A stretch of DNA of 64,000 bases from Halarchaeum grantii. Lineage in GTDB: Archaea; Halobacteriota; Halobacteria; Halobacteriales; Halobacteriaceae. Each line of letters begins with the position of its first letter. Within the stretch, counting starts at the first letter, position 1. The stretch covers positions 1-64,000 of the forward strand of contig NZ_BMPF01000004.1 of NCBI RefSeq assembly GCF_014647455.2, written 5' to 3'. The notes beneath the pieces are model-generated. The model saw only the letters and a program-made list of their open reading frames with translations, did no database searches and was not told where the DNA came from. Positions 43,203 to 52,456 of this stretch are shown in pieces. The translations under genes and the position numbers were made by a program.

Positions 43203-43736
43203 ATGTCAACTCAATCCATCCGTACGAATTTTCTCGGAACCGAGACGTCGTTCTCGGTCTCGGGAGCCTGGTTGTCGTATTGGATCCTGCTGCTCCGGCT
43301 GACCGCCGGGTGGTGGATGCTCCACGCTGGCCTTGACAAAATCTGGGCGTGGCCCTTCGACGCCAGCTGGTTCGTCGGCGGAGCCGCTCAGGGCACGATT
43401 CTCGCCCCCTTCGTCACGCCGTTCAGCGACGGCATCCTGTTGGCGTTCGTCAACGTGGCGGTACCGCTTGGGCAAACCGCCATCGGTCTCGGGCTGATAC
43501 TCGGTGTCCTCACGAGGACCGCCGCCTTCTTTGGTGCCTTCATGATGCTGTTCTTCTACTTCATCAACGGCTACGGTGGCGGCTGGGCCAACGGTATGGT
43601 CACGGGTGAACTCCTTGGGATCATGGTCTTCGGAACCATTGTGGCACTTGGAGCGGGCGGCGTCCTGGCAGTCGATAACCGCCTGCGTGAGATGGAACTG
43701 TTCGAGAACACGCGATTACGGAAACTCCTCGGGTGA
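43203..43736 (+). CDS. DoxX-family membrane protein
   Basis: The protein has 177 residues from ATG 43203 with four membrane helices (YWILLLRLTAGWWMLHAGLD, AFVNVAVPLGQTAIGLGLIL, FGAFMMLFFYFINGYG, GIMVFGTIVALGAGGVLAVD). It shares its layout with the DoxX protein at 32962. It is followed six bases later by a two-helix membrane protein gene, suggesting a small complex. A role in thiol or sulfur redox at the membrane is assumed from the family. Confidence 0.85.
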   Translation: MSTQSIRTNFLGTETSFSVSGAWLSYWILLLRLTAGWWMLHAGLDKIWAWPFDASWFVGGAAQGTILAPFVTPFSDGILLAFVNVAVPLGQTAIGLGLILGVLTRTAAFFGAFMMLFFYFINGYGGGWANGMVTGELLGIMVFGTIVALGAGGVLAVDNRLREMELFENTRLRKLLG

Positions 43737-43742
43737 CTACCA

Positions 43743-44030
43743 ATGAGTGACTTATCAACGGCAGACCAAATCGCCATGTACGTCGGCGGTGGCCTGGTTG
43801 TCTTGGGCGTCGTCGTGATCGGCCTGCTCGACATGCTACTGGGAGCCGGGCACCCAGTCGATAGCGAGGGAGCAATCGAACACGCTGCAGTGGTCCCCAT
43901 CGACATTAGGGCGGGCATCATCCTGCTCGGCTTGGTGATTTGGGGACTCGTCGCCGTTTACAAGTTTGCCGCAGGGTCGGCACCGTCGGGATCGACTACG
44001 GGCCAAACCCCATCCGGCATGGACGACTAG
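43743..44030 (+). CDS. small two-helix membrane protein
   Basis: This 95-residue protein has two hydrophobic helices (MYVGGGLVVLGVVVIGLLDM, IRAGIILLGLVIWGLVAVYK) and a Ser/Thr/Pro/Gly-rich tail. It probably partners the preceding DoxX protein, from which it is separated by six bases. No family with known function is recognised. Confidence 0.65.
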   Translation: MSDLSTADQIAMYVGGGLVVLGVVVIGLLDMLLGAGHPVDSEGAIEHAAVVPIDIRAGIILLGLVIWGLVAVYKFAAGSAPSGSTTGQTPSGMDD

Positions 44031-44294
44031 TTCAACAACTCAGTCCGTGGAGCCATTTGCCAGTTAACTTTTCGCGTTGCTCGCACTAACGTCCATCTGA
44101 TGCACCTAAACGTGAAGACAAACACGATTTTTAGGAGTAGCCCTGTCGTTTCTTGGTTTTCCTTCTGGTCAGTACGCGCGCTTTATTCAGCAGAACGAAC
44201 TTAACACTCTTTGGTTTGGTAGAAGAAACGGGGATTAATACACAATTAGAATTTCCGAATTTAAGACTGAAATTAGTATATTACAAATAATATT

Positions 44295-45293
44295 TCAATA
44301 TAGCCTTGACTTCCGATTCTGGTTTGTCTTTCGAAGAAAGGTGTACGGGTGTTTTTTCAATTCAGCTGTCCTTCGGTTAATCGTTAGAACGGGGTAATCT
44401 GCTTCCTCGATCACTTGAGCTGCGACGCTTCCCTGTAATAGCCGACGAATGCCAGTCAATCCTCGTGTCCCCATTGTAACAAGGTCGATGTCAGTCACCT
44501 CAGTGTATTTGAGAATCTCCTGCTGAGGTTGACCAAAGCTCAACGTAGTTCGGACAGGAACGTCCAAGGTCGCTGCCTTCTCCGTAATGTCCTCCAAGAG
44601 CCGAGTTCCCCGCTGTTCCCAAGAGTCAGTGACCTCTTCCCACGTGAATCCAGGCCGACTCGAATAGGACTGTTCGGAAATGATAAAAAGTCCATGTAGG
44701 GTTGCATCATACCGTTTAGCAATTTGTAGCCCATGTTTGAAGGCCACAGATGCCTCGTCGTATCCATCCGTAGGCACGAGAATATCTGTGAACTGACTAG
44801 TAGATAACTCTCCTACCGGATCAGAGGGATCCATATCAGGTATCGTCAAGACAGGAAGAGAGATATTTTGAATGATGTGGCTGGAGACGTCTCTCCGGAG
44901 AATTCGTGCTAATCTAGTCTGTGTAGGTTTCTGGTGGACAAGCAAATCGATATCATTCTCCTCAGCGTATTCCCGAATAACACCTGGAGAGTGCCCACTA
45001 TCCACTGCTGGTATCACATTGAGTCCGAGCGAGTGGGCCTGATCCACCACGGGTTCAATTACCGCTGCTGCGTCCCATTCCTCTTGTTTAGTGACTTGAT
45101 CGGATTCCACCTCCGTGCGTTCCTCATCTTGAATATATAACACGTGGAGAGCCGCATCATACGTTTCTGCAAGTGATAGGCCATATTGGACCACTGAGTC
45201 CCTTATATCAGCTCCGTAGAGTGGAATGAGGATCTGGTTGTACAGGTTGATGTCCGCACCTTCTCGAACTTCTAGATGGCTGGGGGAGTTCAT
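44295..45293 (-). CDS. tandem universal stress protein (UspA)
   Basis: This 332-residue protein has two Usp domains. The first spans about 20-155 (NQILIPLYGADIRDSVVQYG), the second about 168-310 (DILVPTDGYDEASVAFKHGL). The second ends in the ATP-binding signature LVTMGTRGLTGIRRLLQGSV with AAQVIEEADYPVLTI; the equivalent first-domain loop (KPTQTRLARILRRDVSSHI) lacks the GxxG pattern. The gene is AT-richer than its surroundings. TTAAGAATCGAAA near 45332 resembles the island operator. Confidence 0.88.
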   Translation of the reverse strand: MNSPSHLEVREGADINLYNQILIPLYGADIRDSVVQYGLSLAETYDAALHVLYIQDEERTEVESDQVTKQEEWDAAAVIEPVVDQAHSLGLNVIPAVDSGHSPGVIREYAEENDIDLLVHQKPTQTRLARILRRDVSSHIIQNISLPVLTIPDMDPSDPVGELSTSQFTDILVPTDGYDEASVAFKHGLQIAKRYDATLHGLFIISEQSYSSRPGFTWEEVTDSWEQRGTRLLEDITEKAATLDVPVRTTLSFGQPQQEILKYTEVTDIDLVTMGTRGLTGIRRLLQGSVAAQVIEEADYPVLTINRRTAELKKHPYTFLRKTNQNRKSRLY

Positions 45294-45409
45294 ACATATC
45301 TATACGTAACGACGATTTACCGTGCTTTCTGTTAAGAATCGAAACCGGGAGAACAGTCTCTGGGGTGGTGACTTGAGGCTTTTATCGCAAGTAACTCGCT
45401 ATAGCACGT

Positions 45410-45528
45410 CTATTTCGAAAAGAGTGGAGACGTCGTTTGGAGTCGCATCAGTTCGACGAGAGCGTATTTCCCACAGTTTCGAGGAGTGAAGTGTCGGAGT
45501 CGGTGCGACGAGTCATGCTCTGGGTCAT
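45410..45528 (-). pseudogene. possible cysteine synthase, 5' remnant
   Basis: From ATG 45528 the frame reads TQSMTRRTDSDTSLLETVGN and then T before shifting; a neighbouring frame continues LVELMRLQTTSPLFSK. The pattern SLLETVGNT(P)LVEL is the start of PLP-dependent cysteine synthases. A small deletion at the proline codon would explain the shift. Nothing of the remaining 270 residues is present. The surrounding stretch of about 450 bp (45294-45749) has no other gene. Confidence 0.4.
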
Positions 45529-45749
45529 GTTGGGCGCAATTTAAGGCCGATATGCTCGTTGACGGAAAACCGTCACGGCAGCACCCTCGACCGATGAGGG
45601 TCGCCACATAGAGACGAATACGGGACTCTGACCTTTGGGGTTTCCTCCTCAGAACTGAAAGTCACCTTCCCCGTCGTGCTTGAATCCGTTCTCAATACAC
45701 AGGAAAGGTCGACGTACAATTGAATACTTCCGAGCCAAGTGACGAGCAT

Positions 45750-46244
45750 ATGGAACGGGCCGTAACTCGTCGCGAACTACTACGGGTCGGTGCGACGACA
45801 GTCGCACTCGGAACCGCCGGTTGTTTGGGGTCATCGAGTGGGGATGAGTGGGATATCGAGGGAACGCTAGCGGTGACGAACGCCCAACAATACAGTTCAC
45901 CAGGCTGTAGCTGTTGTGGAAAATATGCGTCGTACCTGCGGGAACAGCTCGACACGACGCTCGGGGAAACCGAAACCGAGGACGTGACGGATCTCAAGCG
46001 CCAACACGGTATTCCATCGGATCTACAGAGCTGTCACACACTCGTCCTCGACGAGTACGTCGTCGAAGGACATGTTCCTGCCGAGGTTATCGCGACGATG
46101 CTCGAGGAAGAGCCGGCGATTGACGGCATCGCGTTGCCCGGGATGCCGGCTGGATCGCCGGGGATGGGCGGGACGAAGTCCGACACATTCACCGTCTACA
46201 AACTCGGCGGCGGAAAGACAGGTGACGTGTACACCGAAATCTGA
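45750..46244 (+). CDS. DUF411 metal-binding lipoprotein
   Basis: The product has 164 residues from ATG 45750. The N-terminus combines a twin-arginine motif (TRRELLRVG) with a lipobox ending at Cys25 (GTAGC), so it is likely exported and lipid-anchored. The mature part has SSPGCSCCGKYASYLREQLD with Cys53, Cys55 and Cys56 and the DUF411 continuation (SCHTLVLDEYVVEGHVPAEV). DUF411 proteins occur in copper-resistance loci. A TTG at 45720 is a weaker start. Confidence 0.88.
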   Translation: MERAVTRRELLRVGATTVALGTAGCLGSSSGDEWDIEGTLAVTNAQQYSSPGCSCCGKYASYLREQLDTTLGETETEDVTDLKRQHGIPSDLQSCHTLVLDEYVVEGHVPAEVIATMLEEEPAIDGIALPGMPAGSPGMGGTKSDTFTVYKLGGGKTGDVYTEI

Positions 46245-46296
46245 ACAGAAAACACCTGGTCAAGATACTTTGGGACGGCAGTCGACACCCTAAACA

Positions 46297-46668
46297 ATGA
46301 TTCGACGACTCCTCCACGATCTCGGATACGTGCTTGCATACGTCCTTTTCCTCGGCGCGAATACGCCAGAATCGGTCGTTACCCGTCTTCGCATCGCCTA
46401 TCGCCTTGTCGGTGTCCGGATCGTCGAGACGCCACAGGTTGATTCGGTCGAACGGACGATCTTCCTGTGTCCGTACCGAAATCTGGGCACTACGTGGGTT
46501 AGGGAGAAGTGGATCTGTCACGACATCCTGGACCGCGTCGACGACGGATACGTGACGTATCTCCGACGGCACAAGGGAATCGACTACCAGCGTCCTCGCG
46601 GGTGTGCCGACCTCGCGTACTGCGACGAATCCGAGTACTGCTATTCGGAGGTTTCCGAACTCGAGTAG
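46297..46668 (+). CDS. Cys-rich hypothetical protein
   Basis: This 123-residue protein has a short hydrophobic N-terminus (LGYVLAYVLFLGA) and several conserved-looking Cys residues (FLCPYRNL, WICHDILDRV, RGCADLAYCDESEYCYSEV). The arrangement could bind a metal or cluster. It lies between DUF411 and a methyltransferase, seven bases from the latter, so they are likely co-transcribed. No family is recognised. Confidence 0.6.
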   Translation: MIRRLLHDLGYVLAYVLFLGANTPESVVTRLRIAYRLVGVRIVETPQVDSVERTIFLCPYRNLGTTWVREKWICHDILDRVDDGYVTYLRRHKGIDYQRPRGCADLAYCDESEYCYSEVSELE

Positions 46669-46675
46669 GTGGCCG

Positions 46676-47557
46676 ATGGATCAGAGTACTCTCCGCCACC
46701 GAATCACCGACCAGTTTTCTTACCGCGGCGAGCGAGCCGATATCTGGCGGGCGTTCGACCTCCTGTTCGATACTGACGAGTTCCTCAATCTCGGCTACTC
46801 GGAGTGGTACCAGCCACATATAGCCGGTTCGAGTCAACGTCGCCTCGTCACGGAAGTCGGCTCAAGGGTCGCGTCGCATCTACCCACAACCGACGGAGTG
46901 CGCCTCCTCGATGTCGGCTGCGGTCGGGGGGGTCCAGCCCTCCACCTCGCCTATCAGTTCGGCTTCAACGTCACTGGTGTCGACCTCGTTCCGTACAACA
47001 TCCAGATGGCAACCGAGAACGCACGGGGTAAGCACCTCGATTCCGAGTTCATCATCGGTGACGCGACACAACTCCCGTTTACCAGGGACTCGTTTACCGC
47101 GTGTACAGCCATCGACGCACTCGTATACCTCCCCGAGCGGAATCGCGTTTTCGCTACAGTCGCAGATACCCTCGAACCCGAGGGGGTTCTCGTAGTCTCC
47201 GATCTCGTGATGCAGTCAGACGTGACTGAAACGGAACGGAGATTGGTCGATTCATTTGCGGATGCGTGGGATATGCCGTCCTTGGGTACTGTTGAAGGAT
47301 ACAAAGCTGCTCTCGACGAGACGAGCTTTGAGCTCAAAGCGGTCGAAGATATCACGAAACACAGCGTCGGACGCTTCCGAAAGTGGACGACGCTGTACCT
47401 CCAGCTACTCACGAGCCCGCTCCGGGCTCTCATTGAACGACTGTTAGGAGCGTATGATCTCGATCCCCCAGCGATTACTGAGCAGGTACGGAAGGCTCAC
47501 CACGCGCTGCCGTTCCTGCGACACGTTATCTTCGTTGCGGAACTAGAGACTACTTGA
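46676..47557 (+). CDS. SAM-dependent methyltransferase
   Basis: The protein has 293 residues from ATG 46676. It has class I methyltransferase motif I (RLLDVGCGRGGPALHLAYQF), motif II (VTGVDLVPYNIQMATENARG), IIGDATQLPFTRDSFTACTA and a C-terminal membrane-proximal region. It is similar in outline to gamma-tocopherol/sarcosine-type methyltransferases. The substrate is unknown. It may form an operon with the preceding Cys-rich protein. Confidence 0.85.
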   Translation: MDQSTLRHRITDQFSYRGERADIWRAFDLLFDTDEFLNLGYSEWYQPHIAGSSQRRLVTEVGSRVASHLPTTDGVRLLDVGCGRGGPALHLAYQFGFNVTGVDLVPYNIQMATENARGKHLDSEFIIGDATQLPFTRDSFTACTAIDALVYLPERNRVFATVADTLEPEGVLVVSDLVMQSDVTETERRLVDSFADAWDMPSLGTVEGYKAALDETSFELKAVEDITKHSVGRFRKWTTLYLQLLTSPLRALIERLLGAYDLDPPAITEQVRKAHHALPFLRHVIFVAELETT

Positions 47558-47906
47558 CTGCTACTTGCACGGCGCAAGAAAGAATCGGATCGTCACGTCG
47601 ACGCTTGAGCATCCACGAATTTGGATGGACCTGTGGGGTCTTCACTGCTCGTGATTGTCGTGTGGTGGATCGTGACCCATAGGTTTAGAATTGGTTCAGA
47701 CTCCAGTATTTATATAGGACACAGATAGGAATCCGTTGGTATACTCGAACGATAGTTCGGGATTGTGAGGTACTAACCGTTGATTGTGGAGTCAGAAAAG
47801 CCAAACCGTGCAGCACGGCTCAAATCGCTATGTATCCCGACTTTGGATTGCTAAGAACAAATTGCTTGATTCAGGCCCTCGTACCATTGATGTGGGGTGA
47901 AACCGA
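47558..47906. other. 349-bp intergenic region with promoter elements
   Basis: No gene is seen. A TATA-like TATTTATATAGG lies near 47706. TTTGGATTGCTAA at 47842-47854, a variant of the island operator, lies 53 bases before the YHS gene. Confidence 0.4.
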
Positions 47907-48047
47907 ATGGCAACTGATCCAGTCTGTGGAATGGACGTCGATGAAAGTGATCCGGCGGCCACAGCTGAGTACGACGGTCAGACGTACTACTTCTGTGCCG
48001 AGGGCTGCAAGGAGACGTTCACCTCGACACCGGAGGAGTACGTCTAA
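47907..48047 (+). CDS. stand-alone YHS/TRASH-like metal-binding peptide
   Basis: This 46-residue protein reads ATDPVCGMDVDESDPAATAE, then YYFCAEGCKETF and ends PEEYV. It is a complete YHS domain with the DPVCGM and FCxxxC metal ligands. Free YHS peptides are thought to bind Cu or other soft metals and may act as chaperones. It lies 59 bases before an Lrp-TRASH regulator in the same direction. Confidence 0.85.
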   Translation: MATDPVCGMDVDESDPAATAEYDGQTYYFCAEGCKETFTSTPEEYV

Positions 48048-48106
48048 CCGACACACCCCACACCTGCGTCGTAGCTCCCCCACACCCACCCCCATTCCGC
48101 CTTTCG

Positions 48107-48709
48107 ATGACCCAACCAGAACTTGACGACACGGATCGCGAAATCCTCCGTCTTTTAGCGGAGAACGCGAGACGACCCTACAGCACTATTGCTGAGGCTG
48201 TAAATCTTTCACCCCCGTCCGTTTCAGCACGCGTCCGTCAGTTGGAGCAAGAAGATGTCATTCGTCGATTCACCGTTGATCTCGACCTCACACAGTACGA
48301 AAACCGGATACACGTCATGGTACGCCTCCAGCCTGAGCTCGGAAAGACGGATTCTCTTCGAGAATCGATCCTCGAGACCCCAGCCGTAGAACACGTATTC
48401 ACAACTGCGGAGGGCGAAATCGTAGCTGTTGCGACGCCGCCGCGGAATACAGTCGGAAACTGGGCGCAGCAATATCTACCACTGACTGACGTGCGGCGAT
48501 ACGACGTACAACTGCTGTCGAACGCTGCTCAATCAGCGTATGCCGAGGGGACTGAATCCGCACTCAAATGTGCAAATTGCGGAACCACTGTCGGTGAAGA
48601 CGGACTAGCCACCCGTGTCGGTGGTTCACTCCAGCAGTTTTGCAGTGAGAACTGTGAAACAACGTATAGGGAACAGTATACAGAAAGTCAAGAGAAATCT
48701 GATGCTTAG
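48107..48709 (+). CDS. Lrp/AsnC regulator with C-terminal TRASH domain
   Basis: This 200-residue protein has an HTH (RRPYSTIAEAVNLSPPSVSA), an AsnC-like middle and a C-terminal TRASH domain (LKCANCGTTVGEDG...FCSENC). It has the same architecture as the 37148 protein, so the island carries two metal-responsive Lrp regulators. Likely targets are the adjacent YHS gene and the ABC exporter 110 bp downstream. Confidence 0.9.
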   Translation: MTQPELDDTDREILRLLAENARRPYSTIAEAVNLSPPSVSARVRQLEQEDVIRRFTVDLDLTQYENRIHVMVRLQPELGKTDSLRESILETPAVEHVFTTAEGEIVAVATPPRNTVGNWAQQYLPLTDVRRYDVQLLSNAAQSAYAEGTESALKCANCGTTVGEDGLATRVGGSLQQFCSENCETTYREQYTESQEKSDA

Positions 48710-48817
48710 AGTCTAGCATTAGCTGTATACTCAATTCCTGATTGCTTACGAGTTTGCTGCAAATAGTTTTGATTTGAAACAGTAATCGCAGTGAATTAGA
48801 AGCGTGTGTATACACCT

Positions 48818-49549
48818 ATGGAAGCGTCCACAACCACCAAAGGAGAAGCTACAAGCAACAAGGTACTCGTCCGTGCTAATGAGATTGAAAAAACGTACGG
48901 ATCGAGTTTTCCATTTACGCGGTCAGTGACCGTCCTCACCGATGCCGATCTCGAAATTCGGACGGGGGAAATCGTCGGGATCGTCGGCGCGAACGGGTCG
49001 GGCAAATCCACGCTCATGAACATCCTCGTCGGTGTCCTCGAACAGGATTCCGGAACAGTCGAACGGACGGGAACCGTTGGCTGGTGTCCACAGGAACCAC
49101 TGCTTTACGACCGCTTGACGGTCGGAGAGACGTTCCGACTGTTCGGTTCCGGATACGGAATGACCGCCGAAGAAATCGACGAGGCCAAACACCGCTTGGC
49201 GTCGAAACTCGATTTCGAGCAGTACCTTGACTACCGAATCGACCAACTCAGTGGTGGAAACCGGCAGAAAATCAATCTCAGTATCGCCCTGATGCACGAT
49301 CCGGACGTCCTCATGCTGGACGAGCCCTACACTGGATTCGACTGGGAAACGTATCTCACGTTCTGGGATCTCGCCGAGGAACTCGCTGCCGACGGAACAG
49401 CTGTCACGATGATTTCACACCTGATCGAAGAGCAAAGTCGTCTCGACCGCATCTATGAGGTTCGTGACGGACAGGTCTACGACGTGACTGACCAGGAAGG
49501 CGAGACTGATGCAACGGCCAGTGAACGGGGGGAAGAGACCGATGAATAG
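48818..49549 (+). CDS. ABC transporter ATP-binding protein
   Basis: This protein of about 243 residues has Walker A GIVGANGSGKSTLMN, a Q-loop (GWCPQEPLLY), signature LSGGNRQKINLS, Walker B VLMLDEPYTG and the His switch MISHLIEE. Together with two following permeases it forms an ABC-2 type exporter. ATG 48818 is chosen; GTG 48806 would add four residues. The operon lies next to an Lrp-TRASH regulator, so the cargo may relate to metal stress, but this is not shown by the sequence. Confidence 0.92.
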   Translation: MEASTTTKGEATSNKVLVRANEIEKTYGSSFPFTRSVTVLTDADLEIRTGEIVGIVGANGSGKSTLMNILVGVLEQDSGTVERTGTVGWCPQEPLLYDRLTVGETFRLFGSGYGMTAEEIDEAKHRLASKLDFEQYLDYRIDQLSGGNRQKINLSIALMHDPDVLMLDEPYTGFDWETYLTFWDLAEELAADGTAVTMISHLIEEQSRLDRIYEVRDGQVYDVTDQEGETDATASERGEETDE

Positions 49550-50279
49550 GGTTTGGACGGGGATTCGGGCGAACGTCTCCACCTTCCTCAGAACCCCCCT
49601 GAATGTTGTCCTAGCACTTCTCCTTCCGATTGTCGTTATCGAAGGCTGGGGACAAGCAATGGCTGGGTTACCAAGTATGCCGACGGTCGAGGCGATTCCG
49701 ATCGAGCTAGGTCGCCTTCTCGGAGCGATATTCGGGGTCGCCATCATTGCCGGCCTGATGGGACTCGCGCAGATGATTAGTGCGCGTGCAGCCGATCGGC
49801 GACTCGTTCAGACAGGCTATCCACCCCGAACACTGCTTGCGACTCGATTAGCGGCGCTCGGAGGAGTGACCGTTGTCGTGGCTGCCGTGAACTACGGCGT
49901 TCTCTGGCTGACGATTTCACCGGGAGCCCCTGTCCTGACGTTCGTATTCCTCGTACTTGCCGGCCTCGTCTATGCGTTTCTTGGCGCACTCGTCGGGGCG
50001 CTCCTTCCACGACTGTTCGAAGGCTCGCTCGTCGTGGTGTTCCTTGCAATGATGGATGCGTTCCTCAGTGGCGACAGTCCGCTGGCCGCCGACGTTCCCG
50101 AGTTCGTGGAATACTTCCCGCTCTATCATCCAAAGGAACTCCTTCAGGAGGCGATGTTCCAAGGCACATATACGACGGGTGATCTCGGCTTCGTCGCCGG
50201 ATACCTGCTAGTCCTGCTTGTACTCGTCACCGCAGTGTTCGGAGTGACGATGCGCACCAGTGGTGGGTGGTCCGCATGA
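49542..50279 (+). CDS. ABC-2 type transporter permease
   Basis: This 245-residue protein has six membrane helices (TPLNVVLALLLPIVVIEGWG, LLGAIFGVAIIAGLMGLAQM, VLTFVFLVLAGLVYAFLGAL and others) and cytoplasmic RAADRRLVQTGYPPRTLLAT coupling region. It starts eight bases before the end of the ATPase gene and overlaps the next permease by ATGA. It pairs with the 50276 protein as the second membrane half. Confidence 0.88.
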   Translation: MNRVWTGIRANVSTFLRTPLNVVLALLLPIVVIEGWGQAMAGLPSMPTVEAIPIELGRLLGAIFGVAIIAGLMGLAQMISARAADRRLVQTGYPPRTLLATRLAALGGVTVVVAAVNYGVLWLTISPGAPVLTFVFLVLAGLVYAFLGALVGALLPRLFEGSLVVVFLAMMDAFLSGDSPLAADVPEFVEYFPLYHPKELLQEAMFQGTYTTGDLGFVAGYLLVLLVLVTAVFGVTMRTSGGWSA

Positions 50280-51028
50280 GTCGTACGACAACGGCGTTCA
50301 CAATCGGCATCAAAGAACAGGCGCGAAACTACGTCCTCGTCGCTCTACTGGTCGTCCTACCGGTCTCGTTCATCACGTTGGCGTTCGCAGTCACCCAGGA
50401 CGTCGAGATGCCGGTTCGGACGCTCGTCGACGGTGAGACGGTGACGGTCATGCGAGGGATGCCTGAGGTCCACGGCGTGATTATGACGCCGATTACGAGC
50501 GCCCTCATCGCGGGACTCGCCGGGTTGTTCCTGATGCGAGAAGCCAAAGACACAGACGGTCGTCTGGCAGTCGCCGGCTATCGTGCACGACAGGTAATCA
50601 CTGCCCGGTTTGGGGTCCTCGCAGCAATCACTCTCATCGTTACCGGCGTCTCAGTCGGCGTGATGCTCGTCGATTTCCAGCCTGAGCATCTCTGGTGGTT
50701 CGTCGCAGCGATGCTCGTCGTCTCGGTCACGTATGGTCTCATCGGGATGCTCGTCGGGGCCGTTTTCGACCGCCTAGCCGGGATGTGGCTAATGCTGATT
50801 CTCCCGATGCTCGATATCGGACTCTTCCAGGATCCGCTGTTCATCCAGTCCGAGCCCGAATGGTGGATGAAACTACTCCCCGGCTATTGGCCCGTCCGTG
50901 TGATGGTCGATACCGGACTCACAACGGACGTAGATACGACTCTCTCATTGGTGTGGGCTACTGGATACCTCCTCCTCGTAGCTGTCCTCACAATCGGCGT
51001 CTACTACCGAATTACACAGGAGAAGTAA
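50276..51028 (+). CDS. ABC-2 type transporter permease, second subunit
   Basis: The protein has 250 residues from ATG 50276 and six helices (YVLVALLVVLPVSFITLAFA, ITSALIAGLAGLFLMREAKD, LWWFVAAMLVVSVTYGLIGM and others). The layout is the same as in the preceding permease, with DGRLAVAGYRARQVITARFG as coupling region. The start overlaps the previous stop by four bases. It probably forms a heterodimeric channel. The 284 bp after its stop hold no supported gene. Confidence 0.88.
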   Translation: MSRTTTAFTIGIKEQARNYVLVALLVVLPVSFITLAFAVTQDVEMPVRTLVDGETVTVMRGMPEVHGVIMTPITSALIAGLAGLFLMREAKDTDGRLAVAGYRARQVITARFGVLAAITLIVTGVSVGVMLVDFQPEHLWWFVAAMLVVSVTYGLIGMLVGAVFDRLAGMWLMLILPMLDIGLFQDPLFIQSEPEWWMKLLPGYWPVRVMVDTGLTTDVDTTLSLVWATGYLLLVAVLTIGVYYRITQEK

Positions 51029-51312
51029 GATCAGGCCAGTAGACTACTTACTCCGGTAACTGTAGGGGAGAAGACCCAAACAGCACTATATCCAGCTTCG
51101 CTCAATTGGATAGTTTGACTCGGATTTCACTACGACCGTCTGATCGGGCAAACGGTTCGGTGGACTCTGGTTGCTGCTGTGTCCCTCGTTCTCTGGGCAC
51201 CGATGAGTGCGGCTTACGTTCCGCGGAGAAGTGCCGCGGCGTAGGAACAGGTCTTCGAAGGACTCCTGAGCGAGGGACCTCAGGCGTGTAGAAATGGCGA
51301 CGACACCGCGCC

Positions 51313-52059
51313 TTACCGAGATGGGTCTTCACTCCCAGTCTCCAACCGTTCACGACGCTTCTGGAACTCTTCTTCGTCGATCTCGCCTCGTGCGTAACGA
51401 CGTTGGAGGGTTTCCATAGCGGAATCGTCACTCTCTGGAGGTGCATCGCCTCGACCCATTGCCCAGTAGAGGAAGCCGCCGACCAGCCCCAGCATCCCGA
51501 GTGCCCCGCCGACGAACGGCAGCCCACCGAACCATCCACCGTTCCGGCCGTGCATCATCCCTGGACCCATCATTCCGCCATCGGTACTCCCACTGCCGTC
51601 GACGTCCGAGCCGACGGCAACGGCGCCGTTCTGGACGATCGTTTCGCTGTCTGGGACCTCGCCGTCCGGGATCGGGCTGTCTTCAGCTGGACCGCCAGGG
51701 CTACCAACGACGATGCGACCGACCATGCCGACCGTCTTGTGAGGGATGCAGTAGTAGTCGTACGTTCCGGGCACCTCGAACGTGTGCTCGAAGCTCCCCT
51801 GCGAGATGGTCCCGCTGTCGAAGGCGGTGGCGTCGGCGGGAACGCGGTCCGGATAGGCCGTCGCCGAGTGAGCTCCGGCTGCTATCTCGAAGCGGACGGT
51901 CGTGCCAGGTTCGACGTGGAGCCCGATCGGGTCGAAGTAGTTGTTGCCCATCTTCACGACGGGCGTCTCCTGTGCGGCGACTGGTTGGGTGAATCCCGCA
52001 CTCGCGACTGTGCCAGCACCGAGCGCTCCCAGGAACTGGCGTCTACTGTAGTCTGTCAT
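51313..52059 (-). CDS. Tat-exported cupredoxin fused to a membrane SHOCT tail
   Basis: The protein has 248 residues from ATG 52059. It has a Tat signal (SRRQFLGALG), then a halocyanin/plastocyanin-like domain at about 32-120 with copper ligands His64, Cys104, His107 and Met112 (YYCIPHKTVGM). A Gly/Met/His-rich linker (DGGMMGPGMMHGRNGG) precedes a membrane helix at about 190-208 and a C-terminal SHOCT motif (METLQRRYARGEIDEEEFQK). Fusion of a type-1 copper domain with SHOCT is unusual. It could carry electrons or buffer copper outside the cell. Confidence 0.88.
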   Translation of the reverse strand: MTDYSRRQFLGALGAGTVASAGFTQPVAAQETPVVKMGNNYFDPIGLHVEPGTTVRFEIAAGAHSATAYPDRVPADATAFDSGTISQGSFEHTFEVPGTYDYYCIPHKTVGMVGRIVVGSPGGPAEDSPIPDGEVPDSETIVQNGAVAVGSDVDGSGSTDGGMMGPGMMHGRNGGWFGGLPFVGGALGMLGLVGGFLYWAMGRGDAPPESDDSAMETLQRRYARGEIDEEEFQKRRERLETGSEDPSR

Positions 52060-52078
52060 TGTAGCTGGTTGGCTTCTG

Positions 52079-52387
52079 TTATCCACGGATGATGCTGGCG
52101 AGCCGGTTCGTGAGTCCGGGCGATTGCTGGCCGGCGCTCTCGATGGCAGCCTCCAATTCGTCCCGGTCGACGATGCCGATGAACTCGGCCGTCTGTTCCC
52201 CGTTTGCATACACGAGCGTCGTTGGCGTCTTTCGGACACCGTACTCCTCGGCCGTCTCCAGATCGGTCTGGATGTCGACCTCCCGGAACTCGACATCCGG
52301 ATACGCATCTTCGATACCCTCGTTTTTCTCTCGCTGCGTTGCGCACGCTCCACAAGTCTCCTGTGTGAACAGGATAACTTCCGTCAT
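52079..52387 (-). CDS. thioredoxin-like protein
   Basis: This 102-residue thioredoxin fold has the active site Cys12-Gly-Ala-Cys15 (FTQETCGACATQ) and cis-Pro loop VRKTPTTLVYANGE. No signal peptide is seen, so it acts in the cytoplasm, possibly reducing Cys ligands of the metal-handling proteins. It ends 20 bases from the cupredoxin gene start and is likely co-transcribed. TTCGGATTCCAA at 52457 lies about 70 bases upstream. Confidence 0.88.
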   Translation of the reverse strand: MTEVILFTQETCGACATQREKNEGIEDAYPDVEFREVDIQTDLETAEEYGVRKTPTTLVYANGEQTAEFIGIVDRDELEAAIESAGQQSPGLTNRLASIIRG

Positions 52388-52456
52388 AGTAGCTAGTATG
52401 GTCTTATGCTTTTAGCACACTTCTATTCACATCCGAAAGCTGTGAGGGTCACAGAT

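Noticed and set aside
51106-51291. Short plus-strand frame with a hydrophobic stretch in a neighbouring frame (RWTLVAAVSLVLWAPMSAAY)
   Set aside because: No start codon in the right place and a stop after about 35 residues; not enough to support a gene.
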